NCBI GenBank assembly: GCA_910589025.1
Contig: CAJURM010000004.1
Location: 1 to 64,000 of the forward strand
Source: an uncultured Odoribacter sp.
GTDB taxonomy: Bacteria > Bacteroidota > Bacteroidia > Bacteroidales > Marinifilaceae
DNA length: 64,000 nt
Direction: 5' to 3'
A program made the position numbers and the translations under genes. Under the pieces are notes generated by a model. That model saw nothing but the letters and a program-made list of their open reading frames with translations, ran no database searches and had not been told where the DNA came from. The stretch's first letter is position 1; every line of letters begins with the position of its first letter. Shown in pieces: positions 9,341 through 18,935 of the stretch.

Positions 9341-10426
9341 TTACTCTTGTTTCACCATAACTCCCGACCCGTGTGCCAGGTTCAGGTTGCCGGAAATGAT
9401 GACGACATCCCCTTCATTCAGTTCGGCGCTCTTGTCGGCGTTCGGCACCACAACATAGCTGTTGCTGTTTGCCATCAGCACATGCACATACGTCCACATG
9501 GCTTTGTTTTCCTTGTCGACACGGAAAAGCACTTCCTGGTTGTCCCGGATAAGCACCGCACTCTTCGGCACCACGAATTTGCCGGGGATGATATTTTCGA
9601 TGTGTACTTTCACGTTCATCCCGTCAATCAGATGACCGGGATTCGGAAGTTGGGCACGTACTATGACCTGACCTTTGTCGTTGACCGTCGGGTTGATTTC
9701 CGTCACCTGTCCCGCGTAGTTTTTTTCCGGTTCGGTGAAAGTCGAAACCAATACCCGTTGCCCGTTTTTCAGGCTGCTCAACTCGGTTTCCAGCACGGCA
9801 AATTCCACCTCAAAGATTTTATCGTTGATAACCTGGCAGAACTCCTCTCCGGAGGGATATTCATATAGCTTTGTCGCGAGATTGGCAATCCGCCCGTCGA
9901 CGGGGGCTTTGAGCGTACAGTTGTCTAAGCCCATCTCTGCGCTTTTCAGACTGGCTTCCGCGTCGTTATATCCGCTGTGGATGCGGGCGATACGCATCGT
10001 CCCGGCGGGAATTTGCAGGGAGTCCTCCATTTTATAGCCGTAACCCAGGAGCTTGTCTTCCAGCTCAATCCGCGCTTTCTCCATCTGGTGCCGGGCTTGT
10101 TCCAGTTTAAGCATGGCATCGCGGGTATCCAGTACGGCAATGACCTCTCCCTGTGCAACCGGCGTACCGTTTTTCACATACAGTTGGGTGACAATGCCCG
10201 TGTTGGCAAATTTCAGGGAACTTTTATTCAGTGCCCGCAGCTTCCCGTTGCTCAGCAACTGGCTGTTGAAATCCTGTTTCCGCAGGACTATCGTGTCGAC
10301 GGGATTTTTTTCGATTTCATATTTTTTTCGTCCCACTCCGTTTTCTTCTTCTTTTTGTTCCTTGGAACCGCAGGCGGTGAGGGAAGCGGCAAGCAACAGG
10401 TATGCCAGGGTGCGCAGATGTTTCAT
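9341..10426 (-). CDS. Efflux RND transporter periplasmic adaptor lipoprotein
   Basis: This 361-residue HlyD/AcrA-type membrane fusion protein links the inner-membrane permeases to the outer membrane factor. A lipobox (SLTAC) at residues 15-19 predicts a lipoprotein anchored in the periplasm. The first lipoyl half (VTQLYVKNGTPVAQGEVIAVLD), a short helical hairpin and the second half (CTLKAPVDGRIANL) follow, then beta-barrel and membrane-proximal strands. It lies 29 bases after the outer membrane factor gene and 12 before the first permease. Confidence 0.92.
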   Translation of the reverse strand: MKHLRTLAYLLLAASLTACGSKEQKEEENGVGRKKYEIEKNPVDTIVLRKQDFNSQLLSNGKLRALNKSSLKFANTGIVTQLYVKNGTPVAQGEVIAVLDTRDAMLKLEQARHQMEKARIELEDKLLGYGYKMEDSLQIPAGTMRIARIHSGYNDAEASLKSAEMGLDNCTLKAPVDGRIANLATKLYEYPSGEEFCQVINDKIFEVEFAVLETELSSLKNGQRVLVSTFTEPEKNYAGQVTEINPTVNDKGQVIVRAQLPNPGHLIDGMNVKVHIENIIPGKFVVPKSAVLIRDNQEVLFRVDKENKAMWTYVHVLMANSNSYVVVPNADKSAELNEGDVVIISGNLNLAHGSGVMVKQE

Positions 10427-10455
10427 ATTCCGGTGTATTATTGGATGTTGTATAA

Positions 10456-11964
10456 TTAATGCTGAATCAGTAAATCAAAATCGGTGGAAATATTCCGTTT
10501 GTATGCAAAATCATACAGGGTCGATTTTTGTAGGGAATAGTAGTATTTCCAGTAATTGTGCAATTCGGTGATAAAACGGTTGGTGGCTTCGTCCTTTTCG
10601 CTCTGTGCCGTGTTGAATTCGAGCACGCTCAGCGTTCCCTTGCTGAATTGTTCCATCGACAGTTCGTAGCGTTTTCGGGCGACCTCATTGGCTTTCCCCG
10701 AAATGTCGCATTGTCGTTTCTGGTTGTTGAATTGCAGCACCCGGATCATGATGTCCTCCTGCTGGTCAATCAGTTGCTGCTCAATCTGGGTCTTGATGAC
10801 ATTCATCTGGGATTGGGCGGTGCGTATGCGTCCGCGCCCCATACCCCAGTCTATGATAGGGATTTGTATGCCCAGCCGGATATTTTCCTGGTCTTGGGGC
10901 TTGCGGTAGCTGTCGCCCAAGTCGGTAGCACTCTGGTTAAGACCGAACTGGGCAAAGAAGTCGGCTTTGGCTCCTCGGTTGGCTTTCGCTTGTGCCACTG
11001 CCATTTCTGCCCGCAGGAGTTGAATCTCTTTGTTCAGTTTGAAAGACGTATTGTTGACGGAAAGGTCGTATACTTCTCCATAATTCAGTACGATGTCCGG
11101 AATGTTGTCCGGAATGACCAGGTCGAAATTAATGTCTGCTTTGGGATAGCCTAAAAAGGAGGCAAGCTGGAATTTGGCGGTCTGTACGTCGATTTCGCTT
11201 TGGCTGATAGTCATGCCGTCATTCAGCATGCGCAGCTCCAATTGCATCAGGTCGTTCTGTGTAACGGTACCGATTTTAAAACGCTCCTGGGCGGTCTGAT
11301 AGGATTTGCGGGTATTGGCATAGTTGGTTTTTGCCATCTCCAGTTTCTGCTGGGCGTTGACCAACGTGAAGAACATGTCCACGGCTTTGACCGTCACCGC
11401 CTGCATGGATTCCAGGTAAGTTAGTTTCGCTTTTTCATACTCCTCCGGTTCGATTTTCTTGTCCCATTTCAGCGAATTGAAACTGCCGAAAATGGGCTGG
11501 GTGTAAGTGATGCTCACCGGATTGGTATTGTAGGAATGGTAGCGTTGGTCACCGAACTGGTCTAAGCGTTCCAGACTGGAATAAAGGGATACCTTACCGC
11601 CGGTAGGAGCGATGTTCTGGTCGATGGAGAGGTTCACGCTGTTACGCATGGAATAGTCCTGCACGTAGTTGTATTCCCCGGTAACGGCGTTCTGCAATGC
11701 CACCAAAGCATGGCTGAAATTGGGCGCTGTCAGCCCTAAATTCAGCGAGGGAAGCAGTTCGGCTTTGAATGCCCGGAACTGCCAGTAGGCGGACAGAAAC
11801 TGATGGCGGTGTAATATGGCGTCGATGGAACGCTGGCTGGCTAACGTAATGACGTCTCCCAAACGGAGGCGTTCTGTGTAAGAAACCTGTTGGGAAGAGT
11901 CTGTCGGCTGTGCCTGGACAAATATTCTCAGGAGCAGGAAAAAGAATAAAAACACCGCTTTCAT
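10456..11964 (-). CDS. TolC-family outer membrane efflux protein
   Basis: This 502-residue outer membrane factor has an N-terminal signal peptide ending near the AQPTDS segment. Two related halves of long amphipathic helices are typical of TolC trimers (for example the AKLTYLESMQAVTVKAVDMFFTL and RKRYELSMEQFSKGTLSVLEF regions). It is the first gene of the operon with the adaptor and two permeases. A -7 promoter box lies about 35 bases upstream of its ATG. It should form the exit duct across the outer membrane. Confidence 0.9.
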   Translation of the reverse strand: MKAVFLFFFLLLRIFVQAQPTDSSQQVSYTERLRLGDVITLASQRSIDAILHRHQFLSAYWQFRAFKAELLPSLNLGLTAPNFSHALVALQNAVTGEYNYVQDYSMRNSVNLSIDQNIAPTGGKVSLYSSLERLDQFGDQRYHSYNTNPVSITYTQPIFGSFNSLKWDKKIEPEEYEKAKLTYLESMQAVTVKAVDMFFTLVNAQQKLEMAKTNYANTRKSYQTAQERFKIGTVTQNDLMQLELRMLNDGMTISQSEIDVQTAKFQLASFLGYPKADINFDLVIPDNIPDIVLNYGEVYDLSVNNTSFKLNKEIQLLRAEMAVAQAKANRGAKADFFAQFGLNQSATDLGDSYRKPQDQENIRLGIQIPIIDWGMGRGRIRTAQSQMNVIKTQIEQQLIDQQEDIMIRVLQFNNQKRQCDISGKANEVARKRYELSMEQFSKGTLSVLEFNTAQSEKDEATNRFITELHNYWKYYYSLQKSTLYDFAYKRNISTDFDLLIQH

Positions 11965-11998
11965 GGTAGGGAGTATGGGTTAAATTTCATTATGCTTA

Positions 11999-12006
11999 CA
12001 AACTTA
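11999..12006 (-). promoter_or_regulatory. -7 promoter element for the RND efflux operon
   Basis: The minus strand reads TAAGTTTG, matching TAnnTTTG, about 35 bases before the outer membrane factor ATG at 11964. No -33 TTG was found at the expected distance. No regulator gene adjoins the operon. Confidence 0.45.
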
Positions 12007-12065
12007 AATTATTTTTTAGATAAAATGTGTCTATTCCTACTAAAAAATTAGTTAAAGAAATGTTA

Positions 12066-14099
12066 TTATTTCCACCTTGTTTCGTTGTTGTCATAGGTGA
12101 AAATCCTTTCTATACGCTTGTTCCAGTTGCAGTTCCGTAGCTGATAGAGAGCGTGGGAGGGAACGTCCGTAAAGCGCAGCCAGCCTTTCCCGCTTTTTTG
12201 CTTGCCGCAGGAATGCCAGTCGTTTCCCTGCCAGTAGAACAACTCATACTCCGCATCCGGCATGATTCCGTTGGTAATGCAAAGGGAATACCCGATGCGG
12301 ATCAGACGGTATGCCTTGCCTAAATCGAAGTCGATAAAGCGGGGGGTGTCCGTACGGATTTTCCCTTTAAAACAGGAGGCCGCAAATCCGTCTGTCAGGT
12401 GTTCGGGGCAGTCGGCGGATGAAAGGGGTGTATAATTGCAGTGGAGAATGCGGGAGGGGAGAGGATCGGATTGATAGGCTGTGTAAAAGCGGATGTCTCC
12501 GGCTGCAAATGTATCGCAGGGACTGATTAACCGGATATATCGGTAGGAGCAGGACGTGTCTGTTGGAATCGATTCGGCTTCCATAAATACGGATCCCGGT
12601 ATTTTGCCTAATGTATCGGCAGTGGAAAAGTCGGGCGTGTTGCTCCCGATAAAACGGCAGTGTGCCAAGTGTGCTATTTCTTGTTGATTTTTTTCGTAAA
12701 ACGGTGCTCCGGCAACGTGATTGACAGCTATGGTTTGATGGCTTTCCCGGGGCGTCAGAATATCGATGCTGTTGTCTGGACGCAAATGGAACGGTGCCCC
12801 GGCAGGAATGATTTCTCCGTTGCAGTAGAAAGCAGGTAGATAGACCAGGTCTTTGCCCATGCCTTCAAACGTTACCTTGTCACCTCGGATCTCTCCGTAT
12901 TGCACGGGATGCCACTGTTGGTAACCGAAAACGCACAGGTAAGCATAATACATGTTTTCCGGGACTTCCGGCAGGCGGAGTGTGAGGTTGAGCGTGTCGA
13001 AATACTCTGCCGATACATCTTTCTTTTTATAGTTCTTGAAAAGTGGGGGAACGTCCTCACTCCTGACCCGGCGGTCGGTAGCGGGAGCGGTCGGGTGGCT
13101 GGAATAGGTATGCCGGTACACTTTGGGTAGGCGGAAGCTGCCCCATTCCTTGTCGTAAGTCTTGTTATTATAAATGTGTTTGTACTTCCAGCGGTTGGTA
13201 TCCCAGAAAGATTCAAAAGCATGCGTTTGGCCGTTGATGATAGCAACATTCCAGGAATGGGAACTATTCCGGTTTCCCCAAGCGGGAACGAAGTCCACGG
13301 CTGTTGTGATCCCCAAGGAGGATAATAATACAGAATTAAACCAGCAACGGTGCTCGCACAGCCCTTTGCCTAAGTATTCCAGCATCGGGGCGGAAGGGAC
13401 GGGAATGCCGTTCCCGTAGAAACGCGTGTGGGTGATGTGGCGGTAGAGATACAGCAGACTGTCCGTTTCGCGGACAAATGCGTGAATGCCTTGCCGGGCA
13501 AGGGAATCGTTATGATAGAAGTGTCTGTGGTGGCGTGCGTAAAAAATTGTTCGGGCGCGGTCGGCTATTAAACCGTTTTTGCGGCGGTAGGGCAGAATGT
13601 ATTCGCAAAACTCTTCAAACGAACACTTGCGGCAATAGGCGTTTCCCTCCCATGCCCGGAAAGCGTTTTCCGTTTCCTCAATCAGGTAGTCGCTGGTAAT
13701 GTGGCGTATGTCAGGTGTGCCGCACTCTTCCAACCCCGGAAGCAGGGGGCGTTTCAGTTCCCACAGCGAATCGATTTTTTGTCCGAGTATGGGGTATTGG
13801 TTCGGATAGCGGATAGTTAAATTGCGGTATTCTTTATAAAAGTGTTTATACGACTGCAAAAAACTGCTGTCCGGTCCCCAGCAGCCCGGCATATTCCGGA
13901 TGAGGAAATGAACGGCACGGTATTTCAGGCTGTCGATAGAATAGGGATTGTAGTAGCGCAATGCTTTTTCTAATTCGCTCCGGTTTTCACCGGCAAATTG
14001 CAACGCCGTCTCCAGTTGTTTCTCCTCCGGTGTGCGGCAGGCGAGGCAAAACAGGTACAGGGCGATAGCCCACAGTGGGTTAAGACGGAATCTGTTCAT
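12066..14099 (-). CDS. Transglutaminase-like domain protein
   Basis: This 677-residue exported protein has a hydrophobic N-terminus ending in LFCLACRTPEE, a possible but imperfect lipobox. A transglutaminase/papain-like core is visible: Cys in GLCEHRCWFNS near residue 250, His in SSHSWNV near 280, and an Asp in SFWDTN near 300. The C-terminal third is beta-rich with a discoidin-like look (RFIDFDLGKAYRLIRIGYS). In this phylum such proteins may act as proteases, peptide amidases or cross-linkers. Its start overlaps the preceding O-antigen-ligase-like gene by 20 bases, so it is translationally coupled and is the last gene of the NVEALA cluster. Function in the cluster is unknown. Confidence 0.8.
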   Translation of the reverse strand: MNRFRLNPLWAIALYLFCLACRTPEEKQLETALQFAGENRSELEKALRYYNPYSIDSLKYRAVHFLIRNMPGCWGPDSSFLQSYKHFYKEYRNLTIRYPNQYPILGQKIDSLWELKRPLLPGLEECGTPDIRHITSDYLIEETENAFRAWEGNAYCRKCSFEEFCEYILPYRRKNGLIADRARTIFYARHHRHFYHNDSLARQGIHAFVRETDSLLYLYRHITHTRFYGNGIPVPSAPMLEYLGKGLCEHRCWFNSVLLSSLGITTAVDFVPAWGNRNSSHSWNVAIINGQTHAFESFWDTNRWKYKHIYNNKTYDKEWGSFRLPKVYRHTYSSHPTAPATDRRVRSEDVPPLFKNYKKKDVSAEYFDTLNLTLRLPEVPENMYYAYLCVFGYQQWHPVQYGEIRGDKVTFEGMGKDLVYLPAFYCNGEIIPAGAPFHLRPDNSIDILTPRESHQTIAVNHVAGAPFYEKNQQEIAHLAHCRFIGSNTPDFSTADTLGKIPGSVFMEAESIPTDTSCSYRYIRLISPCDTFAAGDIRFYTAYQSDPLPSRILHCNYTPLSSADCPEHLTDGFAASCFKGKIRTDTPRFIDFDLGKAYRLIRIGYSLCITNGIMPDAEYELFYWQGNDWHSCGKQKSGKGWLRFTDVPSHALYQLRNCNWNKRIERIFTYDNNETRWK

Positions 14100-15870
14100 A
14101 GAGTTTTTTCAGTTTATGCTGCATCTCTTCGATAGCGGGCGACATGATTTTAGGCTTTTGCTCCAGGGCTTTCCGGATGATTATGGCAGCTTTTCCGTAT
14201 TGTCCGGTGGATACATAGAGTTCCGCCAGCAGGTAAAGGGGGTAGAGGCGGTGGGGCACCGTTCGGTAAGCCCGGAGGAATGCAGCTTCTGCAGCTTCGC
14301 AGTTGCCGAGTGCCTGTTCATTCCTGCCGATGATGTTGTAAAACATCGGATCGGCACTCCGGCGTGCCCCTTCTGATAAAATAATGATGCTCTCTGGGTG
14401 TTGCCTTGTTTTGGCTAAACACTGACCGTACTCGAACAGGAACGGGGCAAATTCTTTTAGTGAGGGATAAAGTTGTCGGTAACCCTCTGCGGTGCCTTTG
14501 TAGATTTCCATGTCAAAGTATCTTTTTTCTTCTTTCCAAGCACGAAGATGGGTCACTTTCTCCGATAAACCGAGTCCGGGATACAGGCAGGCGCCTGCCA
14601 ATAGCAGGACGGCTGTCCGCCATATCTTTGGTTTGCAGGTGTCGGCGGCAGGCGGAGAGCAAAGGGCTGTGAAAACGGCAAACAGAAGGGTGAGGGGCAA
14701 TACGCTGAAAGGGTATGAGAAAAAGGCAAAGACTGCAAATGCGATGAGGCTGCCCGCGATACCCGTCTGACATTGTCTGTATGCCTGCCGGAATGCAGAC
14801 ACGACCATGCCGGCAAAAAGTAGCAACCCGATAAGGCCGAGTTCCGTTGTGATTTGCAGGTATTCGTTGAAACCGTATTCCGGACTGCCTGCCACATGTT
14901 CTTCCTGCGGGGAGTGTGTTTCGGAAGTGAAGTAGCGGGCTTGCGCCTTGCCGTATGCGCCTGCGAAACTGCCGGGACCTTGTCCCGTCCAGGGAGATTC
15001 CCGCAGTGCCAGTACCGACACTTTCCACATCAACAGGCGACCGTCTGCCGAGTCCTTTTTTAAGGCATACATGCCAGCGCCGCTTCCGAAAAGCAGCAGC
15101 AAACAAATCAATGCTGCCGGAAGAAAGCAGCGTTTCCTGCTCCGGTAGAAATTCCGGATGACAGAAGAAAGGGAATAGTATTGCCACAACACCAGTCCGC
15201 CTCCGGAAAGGGCTGCCACCCATGCGCTCCGGCTCATCCCTGCGGGAAGGAGGATGGCTGCCGCGACGGCACAGGCTGTACCGGTATAGTGAAGAAGGGG
15301 AGTGGACGGTTTGTGCACTCCCGTATGCAATGCCAACGGTAGTAGGACGGCTAACATACCGCAATAGGGACCCGGATTGAAAAGCGAACCGGTGAAGCGG
15401 TACAGGGCGTGGTAGGAAGGCAGGAATCCGTATAGCTGTGCCAATCCCCAGACGGCTTCCGTAATGCCTGTAAGGCAAAGGAAAAAGATCACGATGCTAC
15501 GTGACGTCCGGTCTGTGGATACCAGTATGCGGACGGCGAAATATACGCCTGCTAATAAGACGAACAGAAGGGCATGAGTGGGGCAGAGGTTCCCTGTTGT
15601 GAAATAGCGGAAAAACCAGTATCCGGTAAAGGCGGCAAACCAACCGTCAGTAATGGTGAAATGAAAGCGGATGTTCCGGAAAAGAGAGAAAAAAAAGAGG
15701 AGACACAGGGAGGCAGGTATGCTTATTGCAGCTACTTCCAAGCGGGTCGGATTCATATTGCCGGTTTTCAGAGCATCGCTGACAACAACGGGACACAGCA
15801 GGCCTGCCACACACAAGGCGGTGGCAATGCAACCGAATAGTTTTCCTGTGTCTTTGCTATTTAGTTTCAT
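14080..15870 (-). CDS. O-antigen ligase-like membrane protein with C-terminal TPR
   Basis: This 596-residue protein has about ten to twelve membrane helices over the first 420 residues. A periplasmic loop segment (WTGQGPGSFAGAYGKAQARYF near 300) is of the kind seen in Wzy/WaaL proteins. The C-terminal 150 residues look like tetratricopeptide repeats (GNCEAAEAAFLRAYRTVP, STGQYGKAAIIIRKALEQ). Such proteins join or polymerise glycans on the periplasmic face. The ATG directly abuts the stop of the signal peptidase gene, and the end overlaps the transglutaminase gene. Its placement among peptide-processing genes rather than glycosyltransferases is unusual, so a role in modifying secreted proteins or peptides is possible but unproved. 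Confidence 0.8.
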   Translation of the reverse strand: MKLNSKDTGKLFGCIATALCVAGLLCPVVVSDALKTGNMNPTRLEVAAISIPASLCLLFFFSLFRNIRFHFTITDGWFAAFTGYWFFRYFTTGNLCPTHALLFVLLAGVYFAVRILVSTDRTSRSIVIFFLCLTGITEAVWGLAQLYGFLPSYHALYRFTGSLFNPGPYCGMLAVLLPLALHTGVHKPSTPLLHYTGTACAVAAAILLPAGMSRSAWVAALSGGGLVLWQYYSLSSVIRNFYRSRKRCFLPAALICLLLLFGSGAGMYALKKDSADGRLLMWKVSVLALRESPWTGQGPGSFAGAYGKAQARYFTSETHSPQEEHVAGSPEYGFNEYLQITTELGLIGLLLFAGMVVSAFRQAYRQCQTGIAGSLIAFAVFAFFSYPFSVLPLTLLFAVFTALCSPPAADTCKPKIWRTAVLLLAGACLYPGLGLSEKVTHLRAWKEEKRYFDMEIYKGTAEGYRQLYPSLKEFAPFLFEYGQCLAKTRQHPESIIILSEGARRSADPMFYNIIGRNEQALGNCEAAEAAFLRAYRTVPHRLYPLYLLAELYVSTGQYGKAAIIIRKALEQKPKIMSPAIEEMQHKLKKLYEQIPS

Positions 15871-16716
15871 CTATTGTATCAGTTTTCCTGTCCTGCCTTC
15901 CGTTTCCGAACTCCGGATAATCCATGCTTTTCCCACGATACATTCTTCCGGCAGAAATCCCCAGTACCGGGAGTCTTTGGAATCTTCCACCCGGTCTCCG
16001 CCTACAAAGTAATAATTTTTTTGGAAACAGTATGCCTCGGCTTTACCCTCTCCGATGTATACGTCTTGTCCCCGGCTTTTTACGGACTTTCCTGTTTCCC
16101 ATTCAATCCATCGTTTATATAGGCAGAGGGTGTGCGGCGTGAGTGGAATCCGGATACCTTTTCCGGGAATAACGAGCGGACCGAAAGTATGAATATTCCA
16201 GGGATAAGCGGGCCGATAGGGAAAGGTGTTATAGACTTCCGGTTCAAAATCTTCACGTTTTTTCAGGGATAGTTCCTGCTGGGCGGCTTGGTTCCCCACC
16301 TTCCCCTTTTCTCCGTTGATGAAATAGAAACCTTCCCGGATGGCAAGGGTATCGCCCGGCAGACCGATGCACCTTTTCACGTAGTAGGTGCTCCAATCCA
16401 TGCATACCGTGTCCCATGACGAGCGGTAGGGAAAATTAAACACCAGTATGTCATTGTGCTCCACCTGCCTCCAGCCCGGCAATCGCCGGATTTTCACGTG
16501 ACTGTCGTTCAGTGCGGCAAACGGGTTGAAAATGCGTGCCCCCAACACGGGTTTAGCCACCCAAATCCGGTCGCCTGTCACCAAAGCAGGTGCCATCGAA
16601 TCGCTCGGAATCCGGAAAGAACTGTACCCCACCACCTGCAACACTACCCACACCACAAACAGGATACACATCCAGAACAGCACATTCACCACCCATACCG
16701 AAATCTTATTTTTCAT
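15871..16716 (-). CDS. lepB: Signal peptidase I (S26), cluster-associated
   Basis: This 281-residue inner-membrane serine protease would remove signal peptides of exported proteins. One N-terminal membrane helix precedes the catalytic Ser in IPSDSMAP near residue 39. The catalytic Lys lies in YYVKRCIGLPGD near 113, and the box E region GDRVEDSKDSRYWG near 240-253. All catalytic elements look intact. It sits 18 bases after a beta-propeller lipoprotein gene and directly abuts the O-antigen-ligase-like gene. It is probably a second, dedicated copy rather than the general house-keeping LepB, because it lies inside the NVEALA cluster; this is an inference. Confidence 0.92.
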   Translation of the reverse strand: MKNKISVWVVNVLFWMCILFVVWVVLQVVGYSSFRIPSDSMAPALVTGDRIWVAKPVLGARIFNPFAALNDSHVKIRRLPGWRQVEHNDILVFNFPYRSSWDTVCMDWSTYYVKRCIGLPGDTLAIREGFYFINGEKGKVGNQAAQQELSLKKREDFEPEVYNTFPYRPAYPWNIHTFGPLVIPGKGIRIPLTPHTLCLYKRWIEWETGKSVKSRGQDVYIGEGKAEAYCFQKNYYFVGGDRVEDSKDSRYWGFLPEECIVGKAWIIRSSETEGRTGKLIQ

Positions 16717-16734
16717 TAGCAGTCCCTTTTACCA

Positions 16735-17754
16735 TCATAACAATCCTTCCAAATCCAAATACCCGAATTGCATCTCGTCGTAATAAGTGCAGAAAACAAT
16801 GCGGTATTTTTCCTTGTCATACCAGAAATATAGGATATGGAATCCTGTTTCGAGTGTTTTGATGTAATTCCCCGCGGTATCAAAGATATGGATTGTTGAA
16901 GGATAAAACTCATTGGAACGGTGATCTGCTCCGGAATAAAGAGCGAGTATTTTATCCTTGCAAATATGGACATCCATATTGTAGTGGCAGGTATTGGTAA
17001 TCTCCGTACTCCATTTCGGGCCGTAAACATTACATATTAATTCACCGTCAAGAGTTCCGATAGTGATTAAGTCATAACGTGAATGTGTTTCTACATACAA
17101 ACCTGATTCCGGAGAAACATCGGCAACTATTCGCTTTTTCTTTACCTTGGGATGCTCGTATTTCATCAACTCAATTTCATTGGTCAGCATATTCCATTTT
17201 CCGACATACGGTTTAAAGTCATTATTGCCTATGGGTTCAATAATGCGCCCGAAGCACAAGGTATCGTTTATATATTTATATTCGGAAGGGAATCGGCTTT
17301 TATCCATACTGACTTTTATACTTGGAAGGTATAGCGGATCAGCCAAAAGACTGTCCAAATCAAAACTGAATATCTTTAGCTTTCCGTGGTCGGAGACATA
17401 AAATTTTCGGTGACCTTCATCCGGAGCGATATGTCCCAGGTTTGTAATTTCACTCGGTCCTTTTCCTTTACTGCCGGTACTGCAAATGTATTTGAAATTG
17501 TTTTTATCAAACAGATGAATGAGCTTGTCAGGAGAAAGGTAATCTCCAATGATTAAATATTTATCCATTACATAAACCCTACAGTTAGAACTGATGTATG
17601 GTTCTTCTATGTGTATCTCCACGATTTTATCGTGTACATTCACGACATTATTTCGTTCGGACTGGTATTTTTCCGTCGGAGATTGTTGGCTGCATCTCCA
17701 TAGGGCGGAAAAGGATAATAAAAAATATATGAATTTAGTCTTCATGATATTCAT
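16735..17754 (-). CDS. 6-bladed beta-propeller lipoprotein-like protein
   Basis: This 339-residue exported protein has an N-terminal hydrophobic stretch ending near a cysteine (SALWRCSQQ), a poor lipobox. The hallmark motif of Bacteroidetes 6-bladed propellers, GSKGKGPSEI, occurs near residue 96, and repeated YVxD and YIKTLET strand motifs are consistent with a propeller. Start ATG overlaps the stop of the upstream propeller gene in an ATGA junction; an in-frame ATG at 17745 is an alternative. These proteins usually accompany NVEALA peptides, but their ligand or activity is unknown. Confidence 0.8.
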   Translation of the reverse strand: MNIMKTKFIYFLLSFSALWRCSQQSPTEKYQSERNNVVNVHDKIVEIHIEEPYISSNCRVYVMDKYLIIGDYLSPDKLIHLFDKNNFKYICSTGSKGKGPSEITNLGHIAPDEGHRKFYVSDHGKLKIFSFDLDSLLADPLYLPSIKVSMDKSRFPSEYKYINDTLCFGRIIEPIGNNDFKPYVGKWNMLTNEIELMKYEHPKVKKKRIVADVSPESGLYVETHSRYDLITIGTLDGELICNVYGPKWSTEITNTCHYNMDVHICKDKILALYSGADHRSNEFYPSTIHIFDTAGNYIKTLETGFHILYFWYDKEKYRIVFCTYYDEMQFGYLDLEGLL

Positions 17755-18842
17755 TTCAATACATATTTGATAAGTACACAGTTCCCTTGTTCCATTTGTT
17801 TTTCAATATGCAGAGGAGCGCGTTGCATACCTTTTTCGACAAAGGATGAATAAACATTATATCGATTAAAGAAAAAGGATAAAAAATAGTTGTTTGTTGC
17901 ATAATGCACTCGGGTGTAGGGAAAGTTTTCTTTATTGTTTGCGGGGTAGGCTATTTGTTTTTTCCGGTCATAGAGGTAAAAGTGTTCACCGAATTTTCCG
18001 AATAAGAAAGAGTCATTAACAATCACATTTTCATTAATATAAAGCCATGAATTATTATCCAGTTCTTCTTTCTTTCGGTATGATAATGGAATTTGATGTT
18101 TGCCGAAGTCTATACAGACGGTTTCGTATATATCCGGATTCGCCCTGTCGAAAATAATGAGTGTATCTGAATAAAAAGAATTAAAAACAACGGATTGGTC
18201 TGTATATAAAAAAGGACTCCATTTATTAATAATCTCGTTATCTTGTGGGGTTAAAGGAAACAAATACTTTTTTACATTCAGTTGGTCATCTGTAATAACA
18301 ATTTTATTTTTAGGTGATGAGACCGCAGGAGAGAAAGGTAACGTAAAAGCGAAATCGCCATTTTTAAATACAGCAATATCCGAAGGGGAGAAGAACATCC
18401 TTTTTTTCTTGATAAAACTGCCATCCTTCACAGAATGATACATAATTGAAGGTTCAATATCGTGAATGATATAAATATAATTGGAGTCCACGGTAAAATT
18501 ACATATTCTGATAAATTCACCGGGACCTCGGCCTTTCCGACCCACCTCATAGAGAAACCTGCCGGCCGTATCGAAAATAACAACCTGATTCCTGCCTGAA
18601 TGGTCGAAAACAAAGATTTTATCATCTTGAACAATTAATTTATCTATTTGTTGTAAATAGGCTTGAGGATTTTCTTCCAGAATAATATATTGGATTGTAT
18701 CGAATAAATCAAATATTGAAATTTTATTATTTTCATTCCATGTGTATTGCGTGGATGTAGATGAAAATGTATTTTGTTTGGGGTGACAAGAGTAAACGAT
18801 GCATCCTAAATAGATAACGAATATGGCTATATATTGCTTCAT
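17751..18842 (-). CDS. 6-bladed beta-propeller lipoprotein
   Basis: This 363-residue protein has a lipoprotein signal peptide with lipobox IVYSC near residue 19. The family motif VGRKGRGPGEF appears near 98. The flanking pattern of a hydrophobic strand, Asp, and IFDTAGRFLYE matches the propeller blades. It is probably anchored in the periplasm or at the cell surface. It shares the G-x-(K/R)-G-(K/R)-G-P-x-E motif with the two other propellers in this cluster and overlaps the next gene by four bases, so the two are coupled. No binding partner can be named from sequence. Confidence 0.85.
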   Translation of the reverse strand: MKQYIAIFVIYLGCIVYSCHPKQNTFSSTSTQYTWNENNKISIFDLFDTIQYIILEENPQAYLQQIDKLIVQDDKIFVFDHSGRNQVVIFDTAGRFLYEVGRKGRGPGEFIRICNFTVDSNYIYIIHDIEPSIMYHSVKDGSFIKKKRMFFSPSDIAVFKNGDFAFTLPFSPAVSSPKNKIVITDDQLNVKKYLFPLTPQDNEIINKWSPFLYTDQSVVFNSFYSDTLIIFDRANPDIYETVCIDFGKHQIPLSYRKKEELDNNSWLYINENVIVNDSFLFGKFGEHFYLYDRKKQIAYPANNKENFPYTRVHYATNNYFLSFFFNRYNVYSSFVEKGMQRAPLHIEKQMEQGNCVLIKYVLK

Positions 18843-18935
18843 TTTAAGATTGAAAAATTCATTGGTTTGTTGATAAAAGTAACAGAAAAAGAACGAGGTT
18901 TCTGCTCTTGAATACTTCTGTTTTGATATTTTTCT

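Noticed and set aside
14513..15478. 321-codon minus-strand frame inside the O-antigen-ligase-like gene
   Set aside because: It overlaps in another frame, its product is an Arg/Pro-rich string without domain features, and the membrane-protein frame is clearly the real one.
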